Below, in pieces: positions 1-7,381 of a stretch of DNA of 26,784 nt; position 1 is the first letter of the stretch, and each line of letters opens with the position of its first letter. The notes beneath the pieces are model-generated. The model did no database searches. It saw only the letters and a list, made by a program, of their open reading frames with translations, and had not been told where the DNA came from. The stretch spans positions 1 to 26,784 of the forward strand of contig JANRKG010000448.1 in assembly GCA_033763635.1 (NCBI GenBank). Direction: 5' to 3'. A program made the translations under genes and the position numbers. This DNA comes from JANRKG01 sp033763635 (GTDB lineage Bacteria; Cyanobacteriota; Cyanobacteriia; GCF-001939115).

Positions 1-1
1 C

Positions 2-778
2 TTTTCTCAGGTGAACCGGGATCAGGTGATGGAAAAGCAGTCCCTCCTTCTGCAAGACCTCTGGCAAGCCGCAACCACCGATTTATTCGGGAAGTATTAC
101 ACCCTGGAGATCCGAGAGGGTCGTTCTATTGAAATCGTAGAGGCTCTGTTGCAAGATCGGGATGCCGTACAACGGGAAATCTTAGATAAAATTCCCCTGG
201 CTGGCGAATTGTTGTGTCACCTGCTGTTTGAAACGCCCCTGACAATCGACCAAATGACGGTTGCAGCAGGTTCTCCCGAAGCAATGGGTCGGGCAGAAAT
301 GCTACTCAACCATTTGCTGCTGCAAGTGGGAAATGCGGTTCTACAACCCCTCCTCAATCACTTCGCAGATCTAGAAACGATAAAACGTAACTTTTACAAT
401 CGCCGTCTTCTGTCAACCCGCGAAATTGAGCGGTTTCGGAACCAACTTTCCTGGAAATATCGCCTGGAACGTTCGTTTCAGGAACCAAAAGCGATCTTTG
501 AGAGCCAATATCCTTTGTTCGTTCTGACAGAATTCGGGATTCGCCAGACTGCGATCTACGCCCACCGTCGAGCGGAACTGGACCAACTGAGCGGAGTTCC
601 CCTGGTTGTAACCCTGCTCTTGGAAGCACGGGATGCCGTTGCCCCTCGGGTACGATCGGCTGTGAGTTTTGTGGGAAGTGGTCTAATCTATGTGCTGACT
701 GAGGTGGTGGGGCGTGGGATTGGCCTCATTGGTCGGGGCATTTTGCAGGGATTAGGGAATGTGGGAACGAGACGTTGA
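2..778 (+). CDS. DUF3685-type cyanobacterial protein, 3' part
   Basis: The reading frame is open from the left edge, so the gene probably begins outside the window; the first possible start inside is GTG at 11, which would give 255 residues. No enzymatic motif is visible. The central stretch (IERFRNQLSWKYRLERSF) and the glycine-rich hydrophobic C-terminus (LTEVVGRGIGLIGRGILQG) match my recollection of the DUF3685 family, which is found in cyanobacteria and related to plastid Ycf55; its function is not established. The C-terminal segment could be membrane-associated. The gene converges on the thioredoxin-TPR gene with only 15 bp between the stop codons and no terminator in that gap. I am confident that the ORF is real, less confident of the family name, and cannot say what the missing N-terminus contains. 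Confidence 0.72.
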   Translation, partial: FSQVNRDQVMEKQSLLLQDLWQAATTDLFGKYYTLEIREGRSIEIVEALLQDRDAVQREILDKIPLAGELLCHLLFETPLTIDQMTVAAGSPEAMGRAEMLLNHLLLQVGNAVLQPLLNHFADLETIKRNFYNRRLLSTREIERFRNQLSWKYRLERSFQEPKAIFESQYPLFVLTEFGIRQTAIYAHRRAELDQLSGVPLVVTLLLEARDAVAPRVRSAVSFVGSGLIYVLTEVVGRGIGLIGRGILQGLGNVGTRR

Positions 779-793
779 CTATCAAAATTGGAA

Positions 794-1618
794 TCAGTAC
801 AAGGCTTGCATCAAACGCTTCCGGTAGGTGCGAGTGAGGGGATCGTCATCCCCCAACAAATCAAAGATGGTTAACATTGCTTTCCGGGCACCGTCATTTC
901 GATACTTCCGATCGCGGCTCAAAATCTCTAAAAACTTCTCTAAAGCCGTTTCTGATTGGCCTTGCAGCGTGAGACGGGTAGCTTCCAAAAACATCTCGTC
1001 CAACTCTGTTTCGGCAACGATTTCATCTAGATCCCGCTGCATTTGAATCAGGGATCGGAGGGCTTTAGCCGTTGTTCCATACTGCTTTTCGTGGTCCTGA
1101 ATGCCCGATAGCAATGCTTCCGCTCGGTCTAATTCATGAACTTGAATTGCAAACTGGGCTGCTTCCAACCAAACTCGCCGATCGTCAGGATATTGGGACA
1201 ACAAAGCATCAAATTGGGTCCGGGCAGTTTGCCAATCTTGGTTGATCGCCGCCTCTGCTGCGGTCATCAAAGCTGTGTCTAATCGAGAATGAAGCTGAAA
1301 CCGGGTACTAAGCAAGTTTCGCAGATCGGGTTCTGGCAAAACTCCGACAAATCCATCATAGACCTGCCTCTGCATCACAACCCGCACATCAGGAACCCCT
1401 TCAACCTTAAAAGCCTGGGCCAACTCAGGATTCTGATCAATATCAACTTTGGCTAAGGCGACATCATATTCCTGAACGAGCTTTTCCAAAATCGGTTTCA
1501 GCATCTTACAGGGGCCACACCATTGGGCAAAAAAATCAACCAGAACGGGCATTTCCTGCGATCGTTCTAAAACTTCCGCTGCAAAATTACTGTTATTAAC
1601 TTCGATCGAAACACCCAT
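794..1618 (-). CDS. cnoX: Thioredoxin-TPR chaperone-like protein (CnoX/YbbN family)
   Basis: The 274-residue protein starts with a thioredoxin domain (about residues 1-105) carrying an intact WCGPC active site at residues 33-37, followed by helical TPR-like repeats and the YbbN-type C-terminus (residues near RKYRNDGARKAMLTIFDLLG). Family members link thioredoxin-type redox activity to holdase function, protecting unfolded cytosolic proteins during oxidative stress and passing them to GroEL or DnaK. E. coli CnoX lost the first cysteine, while this copy keeps both, like the redox-active versions. I chose ATG 1618 because the thioredoxin fold begins there; an in-frame ATG at 1651 would add 11 residues unlike the family. 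The gene stands alone, convergent with the DUF3685 gene. The fold is certain; the chaperone role is inferred from the family. Confidence 0.88.
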   Translation of the reverse strand: MGVSIEVNNSNFAAEVLERSQEMPVLVDFFAQWCGPCKMLKPILEKLVQEYDVALAKVDIDQNPELAQAFKVEGVPDVRVVMQRQVYDGFVGVLPEPDLRNLLSTRFQLHSRLDTALMTAAEAAINQDWQTARTQFDALLSQYPDDRRVWLEAAQFAIQVHELDRAEALLSGIQDHEKQYGTTAKALRSLIQMQRDLDEIVAETELDEMFLEATRLTLQGQSETALEKFLEILSRDRKYRNDGARKAMLTIFDLLGDDDPLTRTYRKRLMQALY

Positions 1619-1740
1619 TGTAGTTGTCAACCTGTTTTTCAAACATTCCAAACAAGAATCTCCTTAATTCTAAGGGGGTAAAAGTGAATTCTTAGAGGAA
1701 TCAATACTTAAAAATACTTAAAGCAGTAAATGCATAAATA

Positions 1741-1771
1741 AATTCGGTGAAGAATAGCTCTTCACCGAATT
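1741..1771 (-). terminator. 13-bp perfect hairpin, likely terminator of the 49-aa gene
   Basis: The arms AATTCGGTGAAGA (1741-1753) and TCTTCACCGAATT (1759-1771) are perfectly complementary, with a 5-nt loop. It lies about 105 bp beyond the stop of the small minus-strand gene at 1878-2027. Read on the minus strand it is followed by an A/T-rich run (TATTTATGC) rather than a clean T-tract, so termination could be imperfect. No plus-strand gene ends nearby, which favours the minus-strand assignment. Confidence 0.5.
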
Positions 1772-1877
1772 CTTAACCTTTATTACTCAGTTGAACTCTC
1801 TAAAATCTCAAGAAGATTGACCTGGACATTTGGACATAATGGCCCCCAAGCCATTAGGAATCTCTCCTGCGAAAGAT

Positions 1878-2027
1878 CTAATCTTGTGAACGAGTTGGAT
1901 GGTAGGGATCACCATCATAGGGTTGAACCCCACTGTCTGGATAGGAATTATCATTGGGGCCAAAAATCCGGGTTAGTGCTACCGAAATGAATTGAGTTGT
2001 ATCATCCAGTATTTTACGGAACTTCAT
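1878..2027 (-). CDS. Small 49-residue conserved-looking protein, function unknown
   Basis: The minus strand holds an ATG at 2027, a run of 49 codons and a TAG stop. A ribosome site (GAGGGG) sits about eight bases before the ATG. The N-terminal half (MKFRKILDDTTQFISVALTR) could form an amphipathic helix. The C-terminal half is rich in Pro, Gly, Asp and Tyr (NSYPDSGVQPYDGDPY) and looks extended. This composition, a helix plus a GVQP-containing acidic tail, resembles small uncharacterised proteins I associate with cyanobacteria, but I cannot name a family. Support comes from the start signal, the coding-like composition, a 13-bp hairpin downstream and a perfect palindrome 40 bp upstream. No cysteines or catalytic motif are visible. 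It may be a regulatory or membrane-surface peptide; that is a guess. Confidence 0.68.
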   Translation of the reverse strand: MKFRKILDDTTQFISVALTRIFGPNDNSYPDSGVQPYDGDPYHPTRSQD

Positions 2028-2066
2028 ATTTTTCCCCTCAAATCGTTTGCCGATCTATTCGAAGTT

Positions 2067-2084
2067 GGTTCGTGATAACGAACC
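2067..2084. promoter_or_regulatory. Palindrome upstream of the 49-aa gene, possible operator
   Basis: GGTTCGT and ACGAACC form perfect 7-bp arms around GATA. The centre lies about 48 bp upstream of the ATG at 2027, where an operator or transcript leader would be expected. A dimeric regulator or an mRNA hairpin would both fit; nothing in the sequence tells them apart. Confidence 0.4.
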
Positions 2085-2416
2085 TGGGATCATTTGTCCA
2101 AAGCTATTTCTGGCAATTTTCTGTGGAATTAAATTGTTTACTAAGGGTGCCAGATATTCAAACTCTTGAACAACTCTTTGATACTTTTATTGTGGCAAAA
2201 CTTTCAGTCTTTTTTCTGAGTTGAATTAATTATTTACTCATCGCTTGATACTGCTTGATGAAGCTTTGTATTGCTTTATGGGTTTAAAGGTGTTTGTCCA
2301 TTGATCGTTTAAAACCAATGCGATCGAATATCAAATGGAGTTCAATAATTCTTGTGGCACTTAAGAATTGTTTTATTACACAAATTTTAATTGAAAGATA
2401 AGGAATCATATTTCTC
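2085..2416. other. A/T-rich intergenic region between divergent genes
   Basis: No convincing gene was found in either strand. The region must hold the promoters for the minus-strand 49-aa gene and for the plus-strand gene at 2417. It contains loosely repeated GCTTGAT/GCTTTAT words around 2242-2280 and an AAGGA ribosome-site candidate near 2399, a little far from the ATG at 2417. No clear -35/-10 pair stands out. Confidence 0.4.
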
Positions 2417-3223
2417 ATGATCTTGACCCTCCTCACGGATTTTGGATTGCAAGATCCCTACGTTGCAGTGATGAAGGGGGTCATGCTCCAGATCAATCCT
2501 CACCTCTCCCTCATTGACCTGACTCACCAGATCCCTCCCCAGAACGTTGCGATGGCCCGCTTCAACCTGATGATGGCGGTTCCTTACTTTGCCGCAGATA
2601 CAGTCCACTTAGGAGTCGTTGATCCGGGGGTCGGGGGTCAGCGACGGGCAATCGCTGTCTCTTTTGCGGGTGGATTCTTGGTAGGACCAGATAATGGCCT
2701 ATTCAGTGGTGTGTTGAGTCAAACTTCCGCGATCGCAGCGGTAGAGCTAACCCAATCCCAGTATTGGCGCACTCCCAATCCTAGTAAAACATTTCATGGT
2801 CGGGATATCTTTGCCCCCGTTGCAGCCCATCTCGCAAGTGGGATACCCCTGACCGATCTGGGAACTCCCATCGATCCCCAAGGGCTTGTTCAATTGGCAA
2901 TCCCTCCTCTGACTCAAGAAGTCAATATAGTCCGAGGAAGCGTTCAGGCGATCGATACTTTTGGCAATGTCATCACAAATATTCCTGCCACCGCCTTGAC
3001 GATGGCAAATTCAGTCATTCAAGTTGAGCAGACACAGCTTTCCCTCCGCCAGACCTACAGCGATGCGCCTCCTGGCACGCTCATTGCCTTAATGGGTAGC
3101 CACGGCTGGCTAGAGATTGCGGTAGTGAATGGTAGCGCTTGCGATCGGCTGCAAATTGAGACGGGTCATGAAGTGATTGTGAGTCATGCCCCACGACCCA
3201 CCGATGAGCCTTTGTTTGGGTAA
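2417..3223 (+). CDS. SAM hydroxide adenosyltransferase (DUF62 family)
   Basis: The 268-residue protein matches the full length of the SAM-dependent hydroxide adenosyltransferase/halogenase family. Recognisable elements in order are LLTDFGLQDPYV (with the conserved Asp-8), HLGVVDPGVGG near residue 70, GPDNGLF near residue 92, FHGRDIFAPVAAHLA near residue 125, and DTFGNVITNI near residue 180, followed by the C-terminal barrel. Characterised members hydrolyse S-adenosylmethionine to adenosine and methionine using water or hydroxide; the fluorinase and chlorinase relatives are specialised offshoots. No halogenase context is present, so the ordinary hydrolytic activity is expected. The protein should be cytosolic. 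The gene downstream begins 10 bp after the stop, so the two are probably cotranscribed. Its physiological purpose in bacteria is unclear. Confidence 0.9.
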   Translation: MILTLLTDFGLQDPYVAVMKGVMLQINPHLSLIDLTHQIPPQNVAMARFNLMMAVPYFAADTVHLGVVDPGVGGQRRAIAVSFAGGFLVGPDNGLFSGVLSQTSAIAAVELTQSQYWRTPNPSKTFHGRDIFAPVAAHLASGIPLTDLGTPIDPQGLVQLAIPPLTQEVNIVRGSVQAIDTFGNVITNIPATALTMANSVIQVEQTQLSLRQTYSDAPPGTLIALMGSHGWLEIAVVNGSACDRLQIETGHEVIVSHAPRPTDEPLFG

Positions 3224-3233
3224 AAATTGATTC

Positions 3234-3839
3234 ATGCTCAAGAAAGTACCCTGGATTTCGATCGTCCTGTTGGTTCTTGCCTATGGACTGTTTGGCTGGT
3301 ATCTCTTTCGGTTTACGCCCTATCAGATCACCCTGCTTCTGGTGATTGCTTTTCTCGTTTTTCAGGCGATCGTCCTGACTTCTCCTCCGCGTCGGGTCGC
3401 AACTCGCTTCATCAATTGGGTGATGTCGAGCGGAGTCAGACTGATTTTTGGTTTAACTCTAGCGTCTGTCGGGGTTCTGTTTCTTCTTACGTCTCCAGAA
3501 CTAGCCCATGTACTGGTGGGATTGGCAGCATCAGGCTTGCTACGGCTGGATTTGCAAGTGTTAGGAGTTCGACGCTCCATTACTTTTTGGACTTTACTCC
3601 TCCTGGGTTTCTTGGGGTTAGGCAGCGGTTGGGCGGTTTATCGGGTGATGATGCCCCCTCCTACAACTCCGACCCACCAGGCTCCTGCGTTTCACCCACC
3701 CGATTTAAAGCAGCGAGAAGGACATCCTGAGAAACCCGCTGTTCCGAAGACTGAAAAGACTGCTCCTGCAAAAAATGTCCCGGAGAGTCATGCCCCCGCT
3801 TCTCCTGCCACCCTGAAAGATCCCCATTTAGCAGAGTGA
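3234..3839 (+). CDS. Small multi-pass membrane protein with Pro-rich tail
   Basis: I do not recognise the family. The 201 residues begin with about four hydrophobic segments (roughly 5-25, 30-48, 64-105 as a pair, and 115-137), followed by a hydrophilic tail rich in Pro, Lys, Glu and Ala (about 140-201) that is probably disordered. No catalytic motif or cysteine pair is present. The gene follows the SAM hydroxide adenosyltransferase gene by 10 bp and is followed by a hairpin with a T-run, so the two appear to form a short operon. A link between their functions is only suggested by this spacing. Orthology could not be judged without a search. Confidence 0.72.
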   Translation: MLKKVPWISIVLLVLAYGLFGWYLFRFTPYQITLLLVIAFLVFQAIVLTSPPRRVATRFINWVMSSGVRLIFGLTLASVGVLFLLTSPELAHVLVGLAASGLLRLDLQVLGVRRSITFWTLLLLGFLGLGSGWAVYRVMMPPPTTPTHQAPAFHPPDLKQREGHPEKPAVPKTEKTAPAKNVPESHAPASPATLKDPHLAE

Positions 3840-3947
3840 TCATTTTTCCAGGGGAATGGACGCTCTAGAAAGCGGCACAGGAGATTCGTGGAAAATGCTG
3901 AACCTCCCGCACACTAGAGAAAAGCGTTTAACTGTCTTTGCCCTGCT

Positions 3948-3972
3948 GCCCTTCTGCCGTAGGGCTTTTTAT
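3948..3972 (+). terminator. Intrinsic terminator after the DUF62-membrane protein operon
   Basis: GCCCT (3948-3952) pairs with AGGGC (3961-3965) and is followed at once by TTTTTATT. The stem is short (5 bp), but the T-run is clear and the position, 109 bp after the stop at 3839, fits. It also separates this operon from the convergent shc gene. Confidence 0.6.
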
Positions 3973-3990
3973 TGGGTTAGTTTTACTGGG

Positions 3991-5904
3991 TTAGGAACCG
4001 AATCGAACCTGATATCGACCCAGAGCAGTCAAAGGGAAGTGTTGTTGATACAGGTGATATTTCAAGTAAAAATGGCAGGGAAAGCCCGTTCCTGTAAAGT
4101 AATCCTCGTCCCAGGTGCCATCGGATCGCTGAGTCTTCAGTAAATACTGCACCCCTTGTTCGATCGCCTCTCTAGCGTACTGTCCCGTTGCATCCCCAGC
4201 CGCAAGTAAACCAATTAAAGCCCAGGCCGTTTGGGAAGGGGTACTGTCTCCCTTACCCTTGAGGGACGGATCATTGTAGCTGAAGCAAGTTTCCCCCCAT
4301 CCGCCATCAGAATTCTGACAACTCACGAGCCAGTTTGTGCCCCGCTCGATCGCGGGTAGATGAGCCTTGGGCTTCAGGACAGCCAGGGCAGCGAGTACCC
4401 CACTGGTACCATAGATGTAGTTTACGCCCCATCGCCCAAACCAGCAGCCTTCGGATTCCTGCTCCTGATACAGATAAGCGAGGGCACGATCGATCCGGCT
4501 CTGAGCCATCGTCAAGTCCCCGCGACCCAGCATTTCTAACACCCGTGCTGTGACATCAGCAGTGTTGGGATCGATCATGGCTTTCAAATCCCCATAGGGA
4601 ACGGCATTGATCCAGTCCTGATCGTTATCAATATCAAAAGCGGCCCAGCCTCCGGGCTTACACTGCATTGTTGCAATCCAATCAACGGCCCGTTTGACTG
4701 CGGCTTGCTTGAGGGTCTCTTTCGGCATCTGGATTGCTTGCAGAGCCATCACGACCACCGCCGTATCGTCTACGTCAGGATAAAAGCGGTTATCGAATTC
4801 AAAGGCCCATGCTCCGGGCTTGCCTTGACGGTTTTTTACTGCCCAATCCCCATAATCAAGGATTTGCTTATCGATTAACCACTGCCCTCCTTTCACGAGA
4901 GCGGGATGGTCGGGGGCAAGACCCGAATCAACCAACGATCGCATCACAAGGGCTGTATCCCAAACGGGTGAGATGCAGGGCTGAACGCGGTAGGTATCCT
5001 CAGTTTCGATCGCAAAATTATCAACGGCCTTCAAGCCTCGCTCGATAATGGGATCATTCGCGTCATAGCCCAAGCAGCGCAGACCCAGCAGGGAATTCAG
5101 CATGGCTGGAATGATCCCACCCCAGTCTCCTGTCACTTCCTGTCGTTCCAGGACCCACCGTTCTGCGGCAGCGAGTCCCTCTTCCCGAAAGGGAACCAGA
5201 TTGAGGGTTTCGGCAAATTTGAAGAGATTATCGAGCAGGAGAAATAAATCAGTCCAATCGGAACTACGGGGAAGCTCATACCGAACGTTTTCAATGCCTT
5301 CGCTATAGAGTTCGTTCAGCGTAATCCCCGGTTCAACCTGAAAGACGGGCTTCTTGTCGAAAACAATCAGCAGGGGGACGGTGCTTCCTCTCGCCCAACT
5401 GGACATCTCGTAAATATTGAAAAAGAAGTTTTCGGGCAGCAACATGACCCAGGCGGGCAGGGAAGGTAGACCCTGCCAGTCATAACAGCCAATCAGGGCG
5501 AGGTGGAGTTTGGTAAAGATCCGAGTGCGGCTGATTCCGCCTCTTTGCAAAATAAATTGTCGTGCCTTCGCCATTACCGGGTCTTCTGTTGAGACTCCTA
5601 GCAATTTCAAAGCCATGTACGCTTCAACGGTGGTACTTAAATCCCCTCCATCGCCGTAGAAAAGTTCCCAACCGCCATGGGTCCGTTGTTGATCGCGCAG
5701 ATACTTTTCAACTTTGTGAAGGGGACGGGTCTTGTCAGTGCCCCAGATCTTGTGAAGTAAGACCACTTCTGCCGTAATCGTGACGTTTGATTCCAGTTCT
5801 ACCCACCAGTAGCCATCCGGTTTCTGGGTAGACAGCAGATAGGATTGGCTGGCGGCGATCGCCTTCTCTACCTGGGAAATCACGGTTCTGTCCTGAGTTT
5901 GCAT
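3991..5904 (-). CDS. shc: Squalene-hopene cyclase
   Basis: This 637-residue protein is full length for bacterial squalene-hopene cyclase, the membrane-associated enzyme that folds squalene into hopene or hopanol in one proton-initiated polycyclisation. The catalytic acid motif DVDDTA is at residues 377-382, almost exactly where the classical DXDD lies in the Alicyclobacillus enzyme. Several QW repeats are visible (QKPDGYWW near the N-terminus, QCKPGGWAAF, QESEGCWFGRWG, QNSDGGWGE and QRSDGTWDE). The ATG at 5904 agrees with family length. It is divergent from hpnB and the ABC genes, so the intervening 185 bp probably serve both directions. Oxidosqualene cyclases share the fold, but the length and N-terminal sequence favour the bacterial hopene enzyme. 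Hopanoids help order cyanobacterial membranes. Confidence 0.97.
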   Translation of the reverse strand: MQTQDRTVISQVEKAIAASQSYLLSTQKPDGYWWVELESNVTITAEVVLLHKIWGTDKTRPLHKVEKYLRDQQRTHGGWELFYGDGGDLSTTVEAYMALKLLGVSTEDPVMAKARQFILQRGGISRTRIFTKLHLALIGCYDWQGLPSLPAWVMLLPENFFFNIYEMSSWARGSTVPLLIVFDKKPVFQVEPGITLNELYSEGIENVRYELPRSSDWTDLFLLLDNLFKFAETLNLVPFREEGLAAAERWVLERQEVTGDWGGIIPAMLNSLLGLRCLGYDANDPIIERGLKAVDNFAIETEDTYRVQPCISPVWDTALVMRSLVDSGLAPDHPALVKGGQWLIDKQILDYGDWAVKNRQGKPGAWAFEFDNRFYPDVDDTAVVVMALQAIQMPKETLKQAAVKRAVDWIATMQCKPGGWAAFDIDNDQDWINAVPYGDLKAMIDPNTADVTARVLEMLGRGDLTMAQSRIDRALAYLYQEQESEGCWFGRWGVNYIYGTSGVLAALAVLKPKAHLPAIERGTNWLVSCQNSDGGWGETCFSYNDPSLKGKGDSTPSQTAWALIGLLAAGDATGQYAREAIEQGVQYLLKTQRSDGTWDEDYFTGTGFPCHFYLKYHLYQQHFPLTALGRYQVRFGS

Positions 5905-6089
5905 GTCTGGTCCTTACCCTTCAAAAACCTGCGTCTTTGCAACCAAATTGTACATGCTTCACGCTTCTTCATCATCCGCATGGTTCTTCATCCTTCGCAA
6001 AGTGTCGTGAATTGAACAGAGTGGTTTCCGGGTCAATGGTGTATTCTCGATCGTGTGAGGAGTAACGTGGACAGTGGCGGTTATTAAAA
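5905..6089. promoter_or_regulatory. Divergent shc/hpnB intergenic region with misplaced ribosome site
   Basis: The 185-bp region must carry promoters for shc and hpnB. A strong ribosome-site sequence, GAGGAG, lies at 6057-6062. It is well spaced for GTG codons at 6067 and 6074, but both are in frames that close quickly (six codons after 6067, eight after 6074) and neither is in frame with hpnB. The hpnB frame itself can only begin at TTG 6090, because a TAA at 6063 blocks further extension. See the finding on a possible one-base difference. Confidence 0.45.
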
Positions 6090-7355
6090 TTGGGTATTGA
6101 AATTGCTCTAGGGCTGACAGGGTTGTCAGCGTTCATTTGGCTATTTCTACTCTTGTTTTGGGGTCAGTTCTGGCGATCGGACCAGTTGTTAGATGAAGCA
6201 TTGCCAGATAAAGCATTGCCAGATGAAACAGCAGGCGATCGGACAGGCGATCGGCAAGGGTCTTCCCTGGCTCGGTGGCCCTCTGTCTGCGCGGTTGTGC
6301 CTGCCCGAAACGAAGCAGAATTACTACCTATCACACTAAACTCGTTACTCCAGCAAGACTATCCCGGCTCGTTTACAGTCATCCTGGTTGATGACCAGAG
6401 TACGGACGGAACGGCAGCGGTTGCTCGAACCGTTGCTCAGAAGTTATCGAAATCCGATCGGCTTCAGGTCATTTGTTCTGAAGACCTTCCGGCAGGGTGG
6501 ACAGGGAAGCTCTGGGCGATGGATCAGGGAACACGGTGGGCCTGTCAGGTTTCTCCTGCTCCTGATTACATCCTGCTGACGGATGCGGATATTGAACACG
6601 GTCCCCAGACGCTTCCCAACTTGGTCCTGAAGGCAGAGCAAGAACAGTTAGACCTGACTTCCCTGATGGTTTTCCTTCGGTGCAAGAGTTTCTGGGAAAA
6701 GCTATTGATTCCGGCCTTTGTCTTTTTCTTTGAGAAGCTCTATCCCTTTCCCTGGGTCAATGATCCTCGACGATCGACCGCAGCCGCAGCGGGCGGCTGT
6801 ATTCTGATGCGCCGTGATGCCCTGACGCGCATTGGTGGCATTTCCCGAATTCGCCAAGCCTTAATTGATGACTGTTCTCTGGCTCACGCAGTAAAGTCTT
6901 CTGGTAATCCTGAAACAGCCCCTCCCACAGGTCGGATCTGGTTAGGGTTAACTCACTCCGTCTATAGTCTCCGTCCCTATCCCGATCTTTCTACCATCTG
7001 GAACATGGTTGCTCGGACTGCTTTCACCCAGTTAGGGTATTCACCTTTTCTGTTAGTCGGAACCATAATAGGAATGAGTTTGGTTTATTTAACCGCTCCC
7101 GTTGGGTTGGTTGGGGGCCTAGTTGTTGGGGTTTATATTGGAAACTGGACTCTAGCGTTTTTGAGTCTCATGATCTGGTTGCTCATGGCTTTTGCCTACT
7201 GGCCGACCGTACGCTTCTATCGATGTTCTCCCCTTTTTGCGTTTTGTTTACCCCTGATTGCGTTTCTCTATACTCTGATGACTGTTGACTCAGCCTTGCG
7301 TCACTGGCAGGGAAGGGGCGGTTCCTGGAAAGGACGGGTTTATTCCGCTCAGTAG
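6090..7355 (+). CDS. hpnB: Hopanoid-associated family 2 glycosyltransferase HpnB
   Basis: The 421-residue protein has an N-terminal membrane helix (about 5-27), a GT-A glycosyltransferase domain with VVPARNE (69-75), VDDQSTDGT (100-108) and a DADIEHGP donor-metal motif, and a block of C-terminal membrane helices (about 310-400). This arrangement is that of HpnB, often encoded beside shc and thought to transfer a sugar in hopanoid modification, though its exact substrate is not settled. The only in-frame start is TTG 6090, with no good ribosome site at the right distance; the stop of the upstream frame limits the choice. Between helix and catalytic domain lies a low-complexity linker encoded by two tandem duplications. 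The next gene, an ABC permease, starts 26 bp later, so cotranscription is likely. Confidence 0.87.
   Translation: MGIEIALGLTGLSAFIWLFLLLFWGQFWRSDQLLDEALPDKALPDETAGDRTGDRQGSSLARWPSVCAVVPARNEAELLPITLNSLLQQDYPGSFTVILVDDQSTDGTAAVARTVAQKLSKSDRLQVICSEDLPAGWTGKLWAMDQGTRWACQVSPAPDYILLTDADIEHGPQTLPNLVLKAEQEQLDLTSLMVFLRCKSFWEKLLIPAFVFFFEKLYPFPWVNDPRRSTAAAAGGCILMRRDALTRIGGISRIRQALIDDCSLAHAVKSSGNPETAPPTGRIWLGLTHSVYSLRPYPDLSTIWNMVARTAFTQLGYSPFLLVGTIIGMSLVYLTAPVGLVGGLVVGVYIGNWTLAFLSLMIWLLMAFAYWPTVRFYRCSPLFAFCLPLIAFLYTLMTVDSALRHWQGRGGSWKGRVYSAQ
6192..6255 (+). repeat. In-frame tandem microrepeats inside hpnB
   Basis: Two adjacent duplications lie back to back: a 15-bp unit (GATGAAGCATTGCCA at 6192-6206, then GATAAAGCATTGCCA at 6207-6221, with a partial third copy), and a 12-bp unit (CAGGCGATCGGA at 6232-6243, then CAGGCGATCGGC at 6244-6255). 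Both unit lengths are multiples of three, so the frame is kept. They encode the linker DEALPDKALPDE followed by GDRTGDRQ. Confidence 0.8.
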
Positions 7356-7381
7356 GTTCATTACTTTGAGGACGTTGGACT

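Noticed and set aside
1997..2224. 75-codon plus-strand ORF
   Set aside because: It overlaps the better-supported minus-strand 49-codon gene, has no ribosome site and its translation is not protein-like.
3856..4143. 95-codon plus-strand ORF after the membrane protein
   Set aside because: It runs across the terminator and into the antisense of shc; no coding signal of its own.
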